NCBI GenBank assembly: GCA_016713565.1
Contig: JADJOX010000007.1
Location: 124,001 to 188,000, forward strand
Length of the DNA: 64,000 nucleotides
From: Ignavibacteriota bacterium
Lineage (GTDB): Bacteria > Bacteroidota > Ignavibacteria > Ignavibacteriales > Melioribacteraceae
Direction: 5' to 3'
Positions 35,467 through 43,810 of this stretch are shown here, in pieces. The translations under genes and the position numbers were made by a program. The notes below the pieces were generated by a model. The model was not told where the DNA came from and did no database searches. It saw only the letters and a list, made by a program, of their open reading frames with translations. Each line of letters starts with the position of its first letter. Positions within the stretch are counted from its first letter, which is position 1.

Positions 35467-35877
35467 TTAGTTTGTCAAAACACCCTTAAAATATGACGCC
35501 CCCGCATCTAGTGTTGGCCCTGAAGGCATAAAATCTCCATATATTTCATTTTTTGTAAATGTAAGTCCCGAAAACCAAATTGTTTCAATTGATTCAAGTT
35601 CACTATTTGTATCTATCCAAAATTTATTATTAAAATCTTCGTTCTCGCGAAAAGTCTTAATTGTTTTGTAACCTATTGGCTCCCAATAAACTTTTCCTTC
35701 ATAGGGATATGTATTTTTAGTAAAAATAATTTCGGTAGGTTTACCATAGTTATTTTCAAATTCCTTTATGGGAATTTCACCGATTTCGATTATTTTATAT
35801 TTGAAATGAACTTCAGGATCAGTTGCGCAAGCAGTATATAATGACAACGCAGCTATAAATAGAAAAATTCGTTTCAT
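35467..35877 (-). CDS. Hypothetical lipoprotein sharing its N-terminus with the propeller protein
   Basis: A 136-residue protein with signal peptide MKRIFLFIAALSLYTAC (lipid Cys17). The mature part is not recognised. The first eight residues and the DNA around them are the same as those of the T9SS propeller protein encoded next door, while the rest differs. A remnant of a T9SS tail lies 46 bp beyond its stop. The pattern suggests that different gene bodies occupy equivalent places in a duplicated unit. Function unknown. Confidence 0.72.
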   Translation of the reverse strand: MKRIFLFIAALSLYTACATDPEVHFKYKIIEIGEIPIKEFENNYGKPTEIIFTKNTYPYEGKVYWEPIGYKTIKTFRENEDFNNKFWIDTNSELESIETIWFSGLTFTKNEIYGDFMPSGPTLDAGASYFKGVLTN

Positions 35878-35931
35878 AATTTTTTCTCGAACAAATTATT
35901 TAAAAATAATTCTTTAATCTGATACAATTAG

Positions 35932-36160
35932 ATAATTATTTAATTCCAATCAAGTTATTTTATAATGGCCTAATCTTTTAAATTATTATTAAAATTGATT
36001 CACTCAGTTTTTTATAGGATGAGTTTTTACGTTTTTTAGACTAGTTTGGAATTTCTAATAAAAGGAAAACCGAAAAATGAAACCTCCGAGGTTTTTAAAA
36101 CCTCGGAGGTTTATTAAATCTACTTTAACAAAATTAACTTAGCGGATTTTTCAAAATGTT
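35932..36160 (-). repeat. 229-bp direct repeat, copy A (hairpin plus T9SS gene tail)
   Basis: About 95 percent identical by eye to 38383-38610, in the same orientation. It covers the 3' end of the propeller gene (C-terminal KHFEKSAKLILLK), the hairpin at 36080-36112, and the noncoding sequence up to the next gene. Differences include one indel and about ten substitutions. Confidence 0.88.
36080..36112 (-). terminator. Hairpin terminator of the propeller gene
   Basis: A 15-bp perfect stem of AAACCTCCGAGGTTT with its complement, followed on the minus strand by CATTTTTCGG, 8 bp after the propeller stop codon. Each arm is nearly self-complementary, so cruciform structures are possible. The same hairpin recurs at 35338, 38530 and, altered, 40842. 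Confidence 0.7.
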
Positions 36161-38309
36161 TATTTGTGTTAAGTGCAGTTGCTTCAAATCTATATATATA
36201 AATTCCACTAGTTACTTTTGAATTATTGTTACTAGTTCCATCCCATATTATTTTATGTTTTCCTTCATTTTGAATTTCTGATACCAATGTTTTCACTAGC
36301 TCACCCATTATATTATAAACCATAATTTTTACATTTGCTTCTTGCGTCATTGAATATTCTATTGTCGTTGTTGGGTTAAATGGATTAGGATAATTTCCCA
36401 TTATATAAAAATTATTTGAAATATTGTGAGTTGCTTCTCGAACATCAACAGTTTGATTATATTTTATTTGAGTAAGCCCTCCTTTCCAGCTTCCAACCCA
36501 TTTATCATAGTTTTTATCGATGTAAATGGTTAGAATATTATTATCAATAAATTCGGAATTCTGCGTATTATAAATTTTCCAATTAATTTCATCATATTCT
36601 ACCATTCCCTTATCAGTTGCAATCCACAAATGCCGGTTCTGGTCAATTGTTATAAAATTTATCGAATTACTGGGTATCTCGGAATTTGATGTGTTAAAAT
36701 TAATCCAAATATTTTCTTTAAATTTTATTACACCAGCTGAATATGTCCCAATCCATTTATTATTATTGTCATCTATAGATAAAGTTAAAATGTAATTATC
36801 CGGTAATTCAGAATTTGATGTTGTAAAAACTTGCCAAGAGTTTCCATCAAATAATGATAGACCATCCCAAGTGCCAATCCATATATTTCCATTATTATCA
36901 ATCTCAATACAGCTGACTGAATTACCGGACAGTCCAGAATTATTAGTATTATAATTTATCCAATTTATTCCGTCAAACTTAAAAATACCACTGCCATTTG
37001 TTCCTATCCAAAGATTTTTTGAATTATCGATAGTAATATCACTGATAAAATTATTTGTCAATGATGAATTTGAACTGTTATAATTTTCCCATTCCGTTCC
37101 ATTAAATTTTGACAATCCATCGTTAGTTCCAATCCAAATATTTTGCTCATCATCTACAATAAGAGAATTAATAAAGTCATTTTGTAAATTAGAATTTTGA
37201 CTGTTAAAGTTAATCCAATTATTTCCATCATATTTTGTTAAACCGCTGCCGAAAGTCCCAATCCATTTTATATTATTTTCATCACTAACAATTGCACTTA
37301 TGAAATTATCTGGAATTCCCCAATTTAGTCTATTCTTCACTTCACAAGATGTATCATTTAATATTGCGATTCCGTTTGTTGTTCCTATCAAGATTTCATT
37401 ATCTTCAGAAATAATAATTGAATTTACTTTATTTTCAGGCAAACATGAATTTGCAGAATTGATTAAAGTCCATGAATTCCCATCATATTTTACCAAACCA
37501 TTATTACCGGAATGCCAATTAAAAGTTCCGAACCAGACATTTTGATTTTTATCAACTGAAATGCATGGTGGGTTTGAAAAATAAATACCGTTTTCGGAAC
37601 CATAATAAGTATTCCAAATACTATCTTTTAATTGACTTATACAACTAACACAACTTATCCATATTGTATTGTTTTGGGCAAATGCTATTGAGTTAATTCT
37701 ATTGTCTTGAATATTCGAGTTTGATGTATTGAAATTTGTCCAAACTGAATCGTCAAATTTATCTAATCCATGTATGTCAGTTCCAATCCACTTATTATTT
37801 ACGCTATCTATTTCAATACAATATATGTAGTTTGAAGATATACCGGAATTTGAATGATCAAATTTTTGCCATGTAATACCATCGAATTTAATTAATCCCG
37901 CGCCATTTGTACCAATCCACTTATTTCCCAAATGATCAATGGTAACACAACTTAAAATGGTATTGGGTAGTTCTGAGTTTTCAGAATTGTATTTTGTCCA
38001 ATTGTAATTATCATATTTTAACAATCCATCCTTTCTTGTTATAAACCACTTATCTCCATTTAAATCTACCGCAAGATCTAAAATGTTATTATCCGATAAA
38101 TTTGAATTTGAGCTATTGAAAAAAAATGTTTTGTCATTCACCTTATCAATCTCAACTATGCCGCCATCTGTCGCTGCCCAAATAATCGAATCTTCAAGTG
38201 CCAATGCGTTTATACTTTTACTGCATAAATAATTTTGCCAAAGCGAATCTTGTGCAAAAATATTACTAGTAAAAATCAAAATAACTATAAATAGAAAAAT
38301 TCGTTTCAT
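36120..38309 (-). CDS. T9SS-secreted protein with 14 propeller repeats (two seven-bladed beta-propellers)
   Basis: A 729-residue secreted protein. After a signal peptide ending NIFAQ there are 14 repeats of ~42-45 residues with the two-component-regulator propeller pattern, for example KWIGTNGAGLIKFDGITW and LWIGTNGSGIFKFDGINW, enough for two seven-bladed propellers. The end is GNYPNPFNPTTTIEY with a T9SS sorting domain. The same repeats form the periplasmic sensor of hybrid two-component systems, but no kinase is present here, so this one acts outside the cell, perhaps binding glycans or other ligands. It lies inside a duplicated region with direct repeats on both sides. Exact function unknown. 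Confidence 0.9.
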   Translation of the reverse strand: MKRIFLFIVILIFTSNIFAQDSLWQNYLCSKSINALALEDSIIWAATDGGIVEIDKVNDKTFFFNSSNSNLSDNNILDLAVDLNGDKWFITRKDGLLKYDNYNWTKYNSENSELPNTILSCVTIDHLGNKWIGTNGAGLIKFDGITWQKFDHSNSGISSNYIYCIEIDSVNNKWIGTDIHGLDKFDDSVWTNFNTSNSNIQDNRINSIAFAQNNTIWISCVSCISQLKDSIWNTYYGSENGIYFSNPPCISVDKNQNVWFGTFNWHSGNNGLVKYDGNSWTLINSANSCLPENKVNSIIISEDNEILIGTTNGIAILNDTSCEVKNRLNWGIPDNFISAIVSDENNIKWIGTFGSGLTKYDGNNWINFNSQNSNLQNDFINSLIVDDEQNIWIGTNDGLSKFNGTEWENYNSSNSSLTNNFISDITIDNSKNLWIGTNGSGIFKFDGINWINYNTNNSGLSGNSVSCIEIDNNGNIWIGTWDGLSLFDGNSWQVFTTSNSELPDNYILTLSIDDNNNKWIGTYSAGVIKFKENIWINFNTSNSEIPSNSINFITIDQNRHLWIATDKGMVEYDEINWKIYNTQNSEFIDNNILTIYIDKNYDKWVGSWKGGLTQIKYNQTVDVREATHNISNNFYIMGNYPNPFNPTTTIEYSMTQEANVKIMVYNIMGELVKTLVSEIQNEGKHKIIWDGTSNNNSKVTSGIYIYRFEATALNTNKHFEKSAKLILLK

Positions 38310-38382
38310 AAACTTTCTCCATTATATTTTTTAATAAATAACTCTTTAACTTATTATTATTAAATTTTTATACTAAATAAAA

Positions 38383-38610
38383 ATAATTATTTAATTCCAA
38401 TCAAGTTATTTTATAATGGCCTAATCTTTAAATTATTATTAAAACTGATTCACGCAGTTTTTTATAGGATGAGTTTTTACGTTATTTAGACTAGTTTGGA
38501 ATTTCTAATAAAAGGAAAACCGAAAAATGAAACCTTCGAGGTTTTTAAAACCTCAGAGGTTTATTCATTCTACTTTAACAAAATTAACTTAGCGGATTTT
38601 TCAAAATGTT
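38383..38610 (-). repeat. 229-bp direct repeat, copy B (hairpin plus T9SS tail remnant)
   Basis: The second copy of the sequence at 35932-36160. Here the T9SS tail (HFEKSAKLILLK-stop on the minus strand, 38610-38570) has no gene body upstream: the next gene on that side is an unrelated barrel protein. Its hairpin at 38530-38562 has acquired two mismatches (CCTTCGAGG and CCTCAGAGG). It lies just upstream of the propeller gene and may hold its promoter. Confidence 0.88.
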
Positions 38611-38651
38611 ATTAAAAACTTCAATTCATATAATAAAATATTTCGAAAAAT

Positions 38652-39185
38652 TTAAGGCCTGAATTCTATACCGATAGAAAATCTATAGGTCGCGAATGAG
38701 TTTTGATTGTCATCTAAAAAATATCTTCCGATTGTTAAAAATTGATTTTTTAACACTATATCAACTTGAGGACAAATTGAAGATTTGTATTCCAATCCAA
38801 ACAAAAAACTAGTTTTCTCAAAAGGTGCGGCTCCCCAAGAAAACCAAATATTATGGATAATTCTATGACTGAGTAAAATATGTAATTCATTAAAAATAGT
38901 TGTTTCGTTTTTAGTTAAAGTATCACCATTGACATAAAAAAACGGTTCATTAGATTTATTACTCTTTAAGTAAACCGGGCTATAATTTAAAGAAAAGGTG
39001 TTGCTGCTTGTTAAGTAATATCCCAAAGAAAAAGTTGTGTTAAAATTCGGATAAAATCTCTTATCACCTAAAAGGAATCCGCCCATTGCTGAAATACTAA
39101 TTTTATCCCCTAAATTCTGTTGCGCATATTGCTGTGCGTTTGCTTTGGTTAATATTAAAATGAATAATAAAGCAATAGTTTTCAT
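38652..39185 (-). CDS. Hypothetical outer-membrane beta-barrel-like protein
   Basis: A 177-residue protein with a signal peptide ending ANAQQ. The mature part consists of short alternating hydrophobic strands separated by polar turns (FNTTFSLGYYLTSSNTFSLN, FLFGLEYKSS, YRFSIGIEFRP) and ends in a Phe-rich strand, as in small outer-membrane barrels of about eight strands. No named family is recognised. It faces away from sucD across a 142-bp gap and lies next to repeat copy B. Confidence 0.75.
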   Translation of the reverse strand: MKTIALLFILILTKANAQQYAQQNLGDKISISAMGGFLLGDKRFYPNFNTTFSLGYYLTSSNTFSLNYSPVYLKSNKSNEPFFYVNGDTLTKNETTIFNELHILLSHRIIHNIWFSWGAAPFEKTSFLFGLEYKSSICPQVDIVLKNQFLTIGRYFLDDNQNSFATYRFSIGIEFRP

Positions 39186-39327
39186 AAAACGTCAGCTATT
39201 TTTTTAATTATAATTTTTCACTTTCAATTATGAATTAAATAATACATTAGAATTCTTTTAAAATATTACTCAAAATTTTATTAAATTTTAAATCAAATTT
39301 AATATAAAAAAAATCAAGGAATTTCTA

Positions 39328-40209
39328 ATGAGCATCTTACTTGAGAAAAAAACAAAAGTTATTGTGCAGGGAATTACAGGAAGTGAAGGTTCATTTCATG
39401 CAGGACAAATGATAGAATATGGAACAAATGTAGTTGGCGGTGTTACTCCCGGAAAAGGCGGAACAGAACATCTTGGAGTTCCGGTTTTTAATACTGTAGC
39501 CGACGCCGTTAAAGAAACAAAAGCTGAAGCTTCTGTAATTTTTGTTCCTCCGGCATTTGCCGCCGACGCAATTCTTGAAGCCGCTTATTCCGGAATTAAA
39601 CTTATAATTTGTATTACAGAAGGAATTCCAGCTAAGGATATGGTTCAAGTTTTTAATGCAATTAAAAATAAAGATGTTAGACTTATCGGTCCAAACTGCC
39701 CGGGAATTATTTCTCCTGGAAAAGCTAAAATTGGAATTATGCCGGGATTTATTCATAAGAAAGGCAAAGTTGGCGTTGTTTCAAGAAGCGGAACTTTAAC
39801 TTACGAGGCTGTTAAGCAATTAAGTGATTTAAATATCGGTCAATCAACTTGCGTGGGAATCGGCGGAGATCCGGTTGTGGGTTCACAATTTATTGATATA
39901 ATAAAATTATTTAATGATGATCCGAATACTGAAGGAATTGTAATGATAGGTGAAATTGGCGGCAACGCGGAAGAAACCGCCGCAGAATTTATAAAGAAAA
40001 ATGTTAAAAAACCTGTTGTTGGATTTATAGCGGGTCAAACCGCGCCTCCGGGAAGAAGGATGGGACATGCCGGAGCAATTATTTCGGGAGGAAAAGGTAC
40101 AGCTTCAGAAAAAATGAAAGTAATGAAAAAAGCAGGAATACACGTTGTTGAAAGTCCGGCTGAAATTGGAATTACTATGCAGAAAGCATTAAATAAGTTA
40201 GGCAAATAA
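39328..40209 (+). CDS. sucD: Succinate-CoA ligase, alpha subunit
   Basis: A 293-residue TCA-cycle enzyme subunit. The CoA-binding N-terminus (VIVQGITGSEGSFHAGQMIE), the PNCPGIISPGKAKIGIMPG segment, GVVSRSGTLTYE and the phospho-histidine His247 in GRRMGHAGAIISGGKG are all present. The length is standard. The beta subunit gene sucC is not adjacent and must be elsewhere. AAGGA precedes the ATG. Confidence 0.97.
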   Translation: MSILLEKKTKVIVQGITGSEGSFHAGQMIEYGTNVVGGVTPGKGGTEHLGVPVFNTVADAVKETKAEASVIFVPPAFAADAILEAAYSGIKLIICITEGIPAKDMVQVFNAIKNKDVRLIGPNCPGIISPGKAKIGIMPGFIHKKGKVGVVSRSGTLTYEAVKQLSDLNIGQSTCVGIGGDPVVGSQFIDIIKLFNDDPNTEGIVMIGEIGGNAEETAAEFIKKNVKKPVVGFIAGQTAPPGRRMGHAGAIISGGKGTASEKMKVMKKAGIHVVESPAEIGITMQKALNKLGK

Positions 40210-40387
40210 AAATAGGTTAAAAAATTATTAACATATACATTTCCTGCCATTTTAAAATTGGAAAGGTAATTAAAGGTTAAAAATAATAATTAGATGAATA
40301 TAAGCAAGATTAACTCAATTATAGGAAAGCTTTAAGTTCATAGAGTAGAAGATTAATAAACAATAAAAACAATTATGGAGTAATATT

Positions 40388-40819
40388 TTGAGCAACAGAA
40401 CACTGGCAATTCTAAAACCGGATTGCGTTGAAAAACAATTAATTGGACAAGTAATTCAAAAAATAAATGAAGCCGGATTCAAGATTTTAGCAATGAAAAT
40501 GGTTAAGTTAACAAATGATTCGGCTGGCGGATTTTACGCGATTCATAAAGAAAAACCATTCTTCAAAGATTTATTAACTTATATGACATCAGGACCTTGC
40601 GTTCCCATAGCATTGGAAAAGGTAAACGCGGTTGCAGATTTCAGAAAATTAATCGGTGCTACAAATCCGGCTAACGCGGAAGCGGGAACAATTAGAAAGC
40701 TTTATGCCGAAAGTATTGAAAGAAATATTGTACATGGTTCAGATTCAGATGAAAATGCGGCAATAGAAATTTCACATTTCTTCTCCAAAAAAGAGTTGTT
40801 GGAAAATAACGGTTTCTAA
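40388..40819 (+). CDS. ndk: Nucleoside diphosphate kinase
   Basis: A 143-residue enzyme that moves phosphate from ATP to nucleoside diphosphates through His116 (NIVHGSDS). TLAILKPDCVEKQLIG at the N-terminus and GATNPANAEAGTIR are typical. The start is TTG with GGAG upstream. A 178-bp gap separates it from sucD, and a strong hairpin terminator follows. Confidence 0.97.
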   Translation: MSNRTLAILKPDCVEKQLIGQVIQKINEAGFKILAMKMVKLTNDSAGGFYAIHKEKPFFKDLLTYMTSGPCVPIALEKVNAVADFRKLIGATNPANAEAGTIRKLYAESIERNIVHGSDSDENAAIEISHFFSKKELLENNGF

Positions 40820-40841
40820 TAAAAGAATACCAAAATTTCTT

Positions 40842-40880
40842 AAACCTCCGAGGTTATAAACCCCGGAGGTTTTATTTTTT
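40842..40880 (+). terminator. Rho-independent terminator after ndk (variant of the CCTCCGAGG hairpin)
   Basis: AAACCTCCGAGGTT and AACCCCGGAGGTTT form a stem around a short AT loop, followed by TTATTTTTT on the plus strand, 22 bp after the ndk stop. It belongs to the same hairpin family as those at 35338, 36080 and 38530. Confidence 0.75.
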
Positions 40881-40893
40881 AGGATAATTTTTA

Positions 40894-41430
40894 ATGGCAT
40901 TAAAAAAATGGAATAAACTTAACGAAAAAGTTTTATTCCAAAATAAACATTGGACTTACAAATTAGACCAATTTGAAATAGAGGGAGTTGTAAAGAGTGA
41001 ATATCATTATGTTCACTCTCCCGGTTCCACAATGGTAATTCCAAAATTGAACAATTTGAAAATTCTACTTACAAATCAATTCAGATATTTAAATCAAAAA
41101 GAAAGTTTGGAATTTCCCTGCGGTTCAATTGACGGAAATCTAACAAGGGAACAAAACGCGTTAAAGGAATTGCGGGAAGAAACTGGCTTAAGCGGTAATC
41201 TTAAATTTGTCGGTGAGTTTTCACCTTATACCGGTGTTTCCAACGAAATTTGTTCTGTTTTTATTGCAACCGATTTGATAAAATCTCCCCTTCCATCTGA
41301 TTTGACGGAAGAATTTGAATTATTAGAATTAACGGTTGAAGAGTTTGAAAATAAAATTTTTGAAAATATAATTTGGGACGGATTAACATTATCAGCATGG
41401 CAATTGGCAAAAAAATATTTTATTTACTGA
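40894..41430 (+). CDS. Nudix hydrolase (ADP-ribose pyrophosphatase-like)
   Basis: A 178-residue protein with a Nudix fold. The Nudix box reads GNLTREQNALKELREETGL; it keeps KEL-REETGL with Lys in place of the usual Arg, and Asn in place of the first Glu. The position of the box after an N-terminal beta sheet (TMVIPKLNNLKILLTNQFRY) and SLEFPCGSID before it resemble ADP-ribose or nucleotide-sugar pyrophosphatases. Activity on a given substrate cannot be told. It overlaps the following lipoprotein gene by 34 bp. Confidence 0.88.
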   Translation: MALKKWNKLNEKVLFQNKHWTYKLDQFEIEGVVKSEYHYVHSPGSTMVIPKLNNLKILLTNQFRYLNQKESLEFPCGSIDGNLTREQNALKELREETGLSGNLKFVGEFSPYTGVSNEICSVFIATDLIKSPLPSDLTEEFELLELTVEEFENKIFENIIWDGLTLSAWQLAKKYFIY

Positions 41431-42656
41431 TTTTTAATTTTATAATATTTGGCTTTTCGTGCACGGAAAAAATAGAGAACAAAAATTTTGTTCTTACTGG
41501 AGCCGATGTTCTTCTTACAGAAAATTTAAATTTAATTGAGAATAAAAATCTCGGCATTATAACAAATCACACCGCGATTTTAAAAAACGGAATTCATTTA
41601 GTTGATACTCTTTCAAAATTAGAGAATATTAAAATCGCAACATTGTTCAGTCCGGAACACGGAATTAGAGGAAATTTACCTGATGGGAATTTAATTTCGG
41701 ACAGTACCGACACAAAAACCGGAATACCAATTAAATCGCTTTATGGAAATATCCATAAACCTACTAAAGAATATTTGAAAAATATTGATTTATTGATTTT
41801 TGACATTCAGGATGTCGGCGCAAGATTTTACACATATATTTCAACAATGTATTATGCTATTCAATCCGCATCGGAAAACAATATTCCTATAATTATTTTA
41901 GACAGACCAAATCCGATAAATGGAATTACAGTAAATGGACCAATGCTTGATACAAATTTTTCATCTTTTGTAGGAATTACAAATTTACCTATTCAGCATG
42001 GAATGACAATTGGCGAGTTGGCAAATTATTTTAATCAGCCGGAAATTTTAAAGACCGAAAAACCGGCGAATTTGACAATCATTAAAATGAAGAATTGGAA
42101 ACGCGAATTTTATTTTGATGATTGTAATTTGAAATGGATAAATCCAAGTCCGAATATACCAAATTTGGAAACGGCCGTTATATATCCCGGATTATGCTTG
42201 ATAGAAGGAACAAATATTTCAGAAGGCAGAGGAACATATTCCCCATTTGTATTGATCGGAAGCCCGTATATCAATTCCAATGAAGTTATAAATGAGATAA
42301 ATAAATTTGATGTAACAGGTTTGAAATTTAAAGATACAACCTTTACTCCGGTAGAAATACCAAATATGTCATCAAATCCAAAGTATAAAAACGAAAAATG
42401 TAATGGAATTTTAATTAAAACAACTGATAGAAATAAATTAAATCCCATAGAAATTTCTATAAAATTGATATATACATTTCATAAATTATACCCTGAAAAA
42501 TTTTCGTTTAGGGAAAGTTCAATAGATAGACTTTGGGGTTCCAACAATTTTAGGGAAAACATACTTTCTGGTAAAACTCCAAATGAAATTATTGAATTAT
42601 ATCAAACTAAATTAAACGAGTTTAAGAAAATTAGAAAAAAATATTTATTGTATTAG
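41397..42656 (+). CDS. DUF1343/NamZ-like exo-beta-N-acetylmuramidase lipoprotein
   Basis: A 419-residue lipoprotein (lipobox GFSC, Cys22) of the DUF1343 family, whose characterised member NamZ removes N-acetylmuramic acid from muropeptides (GH171). The family landmarks are GIITNHTAIL, TLFSPEHGIRG, DLLIFDIQDVGARFYTYIST, ILDRPNPING and EGTNISEGRGTYSPF. It probably recycles peptidoglycan in the periplasm or at a membrane. The ATG at 41397, inside the end of the Nudix gene, is chosen since it gives a standard lipoprotein signal; the frame is open 24 bases further up. A DUF6263-like lipoprotein follows after 15 bp. Confidence 0.9.
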   Translation: MAIGKKIFYLLIFNFIIFGFSCTEKIENKNFVLTGADVLLTENLNLIENKNLGIITNHTAILKNGIHLVDTLSKLENIKIATLFSPEHGIRGNLPDGNLISDSTDTKTGIPIKSLYGNIHKPTKEYLKNIDLLIFDIQDVGARFYTYISTMYYAIQSASENNIPIIILDRPNPINGITVNGPMLDTNFSSFVGITNLPIQHGMTIGELANYFNQPEILKTEKPANLTIIKMKNWKREFYFDDCNLKWINPSPNIPNLETAVIYPGLCLIEGTNISEGRGTYSPFVLIGSPYINSNEVINEINKFDVTGLKFKDTTFTPVEIPNMSSNPKYKNEKCNGILIKTTDRNKLNPIEISIKLIYTFHKLYPEKFSFRESSIDRLWGSNNFRENILSGKTPNEIIELYQTKLNEFKKIRKKYLLY

Positions 42657-42671
42657 AACTTAGGGAATAAA

Positions 42672-43703
42672 ATGAAATTAAAAATTTTTATAATTGTATT
42701 GATTTTAGGATTTGCGGCTTGCAGCAATGATAAAGATAAAAGTAAATCGGAACAAAAAGATAGTATTACTGTTGGGGGTAATGTTGAAAAAGAAGAAGTT
42801 ATTGGACCCAAAATTCATCTTAGCTACAAATTTAAAAAAGGCGATAAATTCAGTTATATGCTTAATACATCTTCTGTAAATTCGGAATCTATTTCTGCCG
42901 ATACAACTTTGACAAATTTAATTAAGCAAAACGTAACTTACGTTTTCAATTTTGTTGTAAATAATATTTCGGAAATTGAAGGAACGGAATTAACGTCAAC
43001 TATTGCATCCATTTCCGCCGAATCTAATTTCAACAAACAAAATATTAAATACGATTCAAAATATATTTACAGCACACGTGAAAAAATTCAGTTTGTTGAT
43101 TATGAAGCTGTAAAAAAAGTTCCTTTTAGAATTTATGTTAATAATATTGGACAAGTTACTAAGGTTGATAAAATCGAAAAAATAGTAAATAATATTTTAT
43201 CAATTCAGCAGGTCCCGGATACTTTAAGCAGCGCGACAAAAGAAAAAATGAAATTTAATATTGCCAACGGAACACTTATGCCTTTAATTCAGCAAGTCTT
43301 CAAAGTTATATCTGAAGATGAAGTTGGAGTTAATTCAACTTGGGAACTTAAGTTTAACACTCCGTTAGCAGTATTTGATGTTGAAAACACAGCGGTATTT
43401 AAAATAAAAGAATTGAACTTTGATAAAGATACAGTTGCAAATATTACTTCAAGTTTGCTGATGAACGTAAAAGGAAATAATGTTGTAACTGAAAATAAAA
43501 TTAAATATACATTCGATACTCCAAAATTAGATGGCAGCGGAAGAGTTAAATTCAATAATACAAGAGGCTTGGTCGAGTTTTCTGAATCGAAAACAAATTT
43601 GCAGATGTCGATGTTAATGGAAGGTATGGACAGCAAGAACCAGTTAAAGCAAAACAGAAAAACTGATAATTCGACTAATATCAATACTGTGAAACTGCTT
43701 TAA
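42672..43703 (+). CDS. DUF6263-like lipoprotein
   Basis: A 343-residue lipoprotein (lipobox GFAAC, Cys17) followed by a charged low-complexity linker (SNDKDKSKSEQKDS). The body, with LSYKFKKGDKFSYML, NFVVNNISEIEGTELTSTI and PFRIYVNNIGQVTKVDKI, resembles DUF6263 proteins, which are predicted beta-rich surface proteins of unknown role. It lies 15 bp after the NamZ-like gene and probably shares its transcript. The family name is from memory of the pattern, not a search. Confidence 0.75.
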   Translation: MKLKIFIIVLILGFAACSNDKDKSKSEQKDSITVGGNVEKEEVIGPKIHLSYKFKKGDKFSYMLNTSSVNSESISADTTLTNLIKQNVTYVFNFVVNNISEIEGTELTSTIASISAESNFNKQNIKYDSKYIYSTREKIQFVDYEAVKKVPFRIYVNNIGQVTKVDKIEKIVNNILSIQQVPDTLSSATKEKMKFNIANGTLMPLIQQVFKVISEDEVGVNSTWELKFNTPLAVFDVENTAVFKIKELNFDKDTVANITSSLLMNVKGNNVVTENKIKYTFDTPKLDGSGRVKFNNTRGLVEFSESKTNLQMSMLMEGMDSKNQLKQNRKTDNSTNINTVKLL

Positions 43704-43810
43704 CAAAATGTGTATTTCTTTTTGCATTTTTTTGTTTTAACTGAATTGCAAAATTATAGTTGTTATTTAATATAGAACTTTAAAATGTCGGCACATCGGA
43801 AAATTTGTTG

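Noticed and set aside
36120..38309. Tandem propeller repeats as a CRISPR or DNA satellite array
   Set aside because: The repeats are protein-level and diverged in DNA sequence; they encode regular propeller blades. No CRISPR array or cas gene is present in the window.
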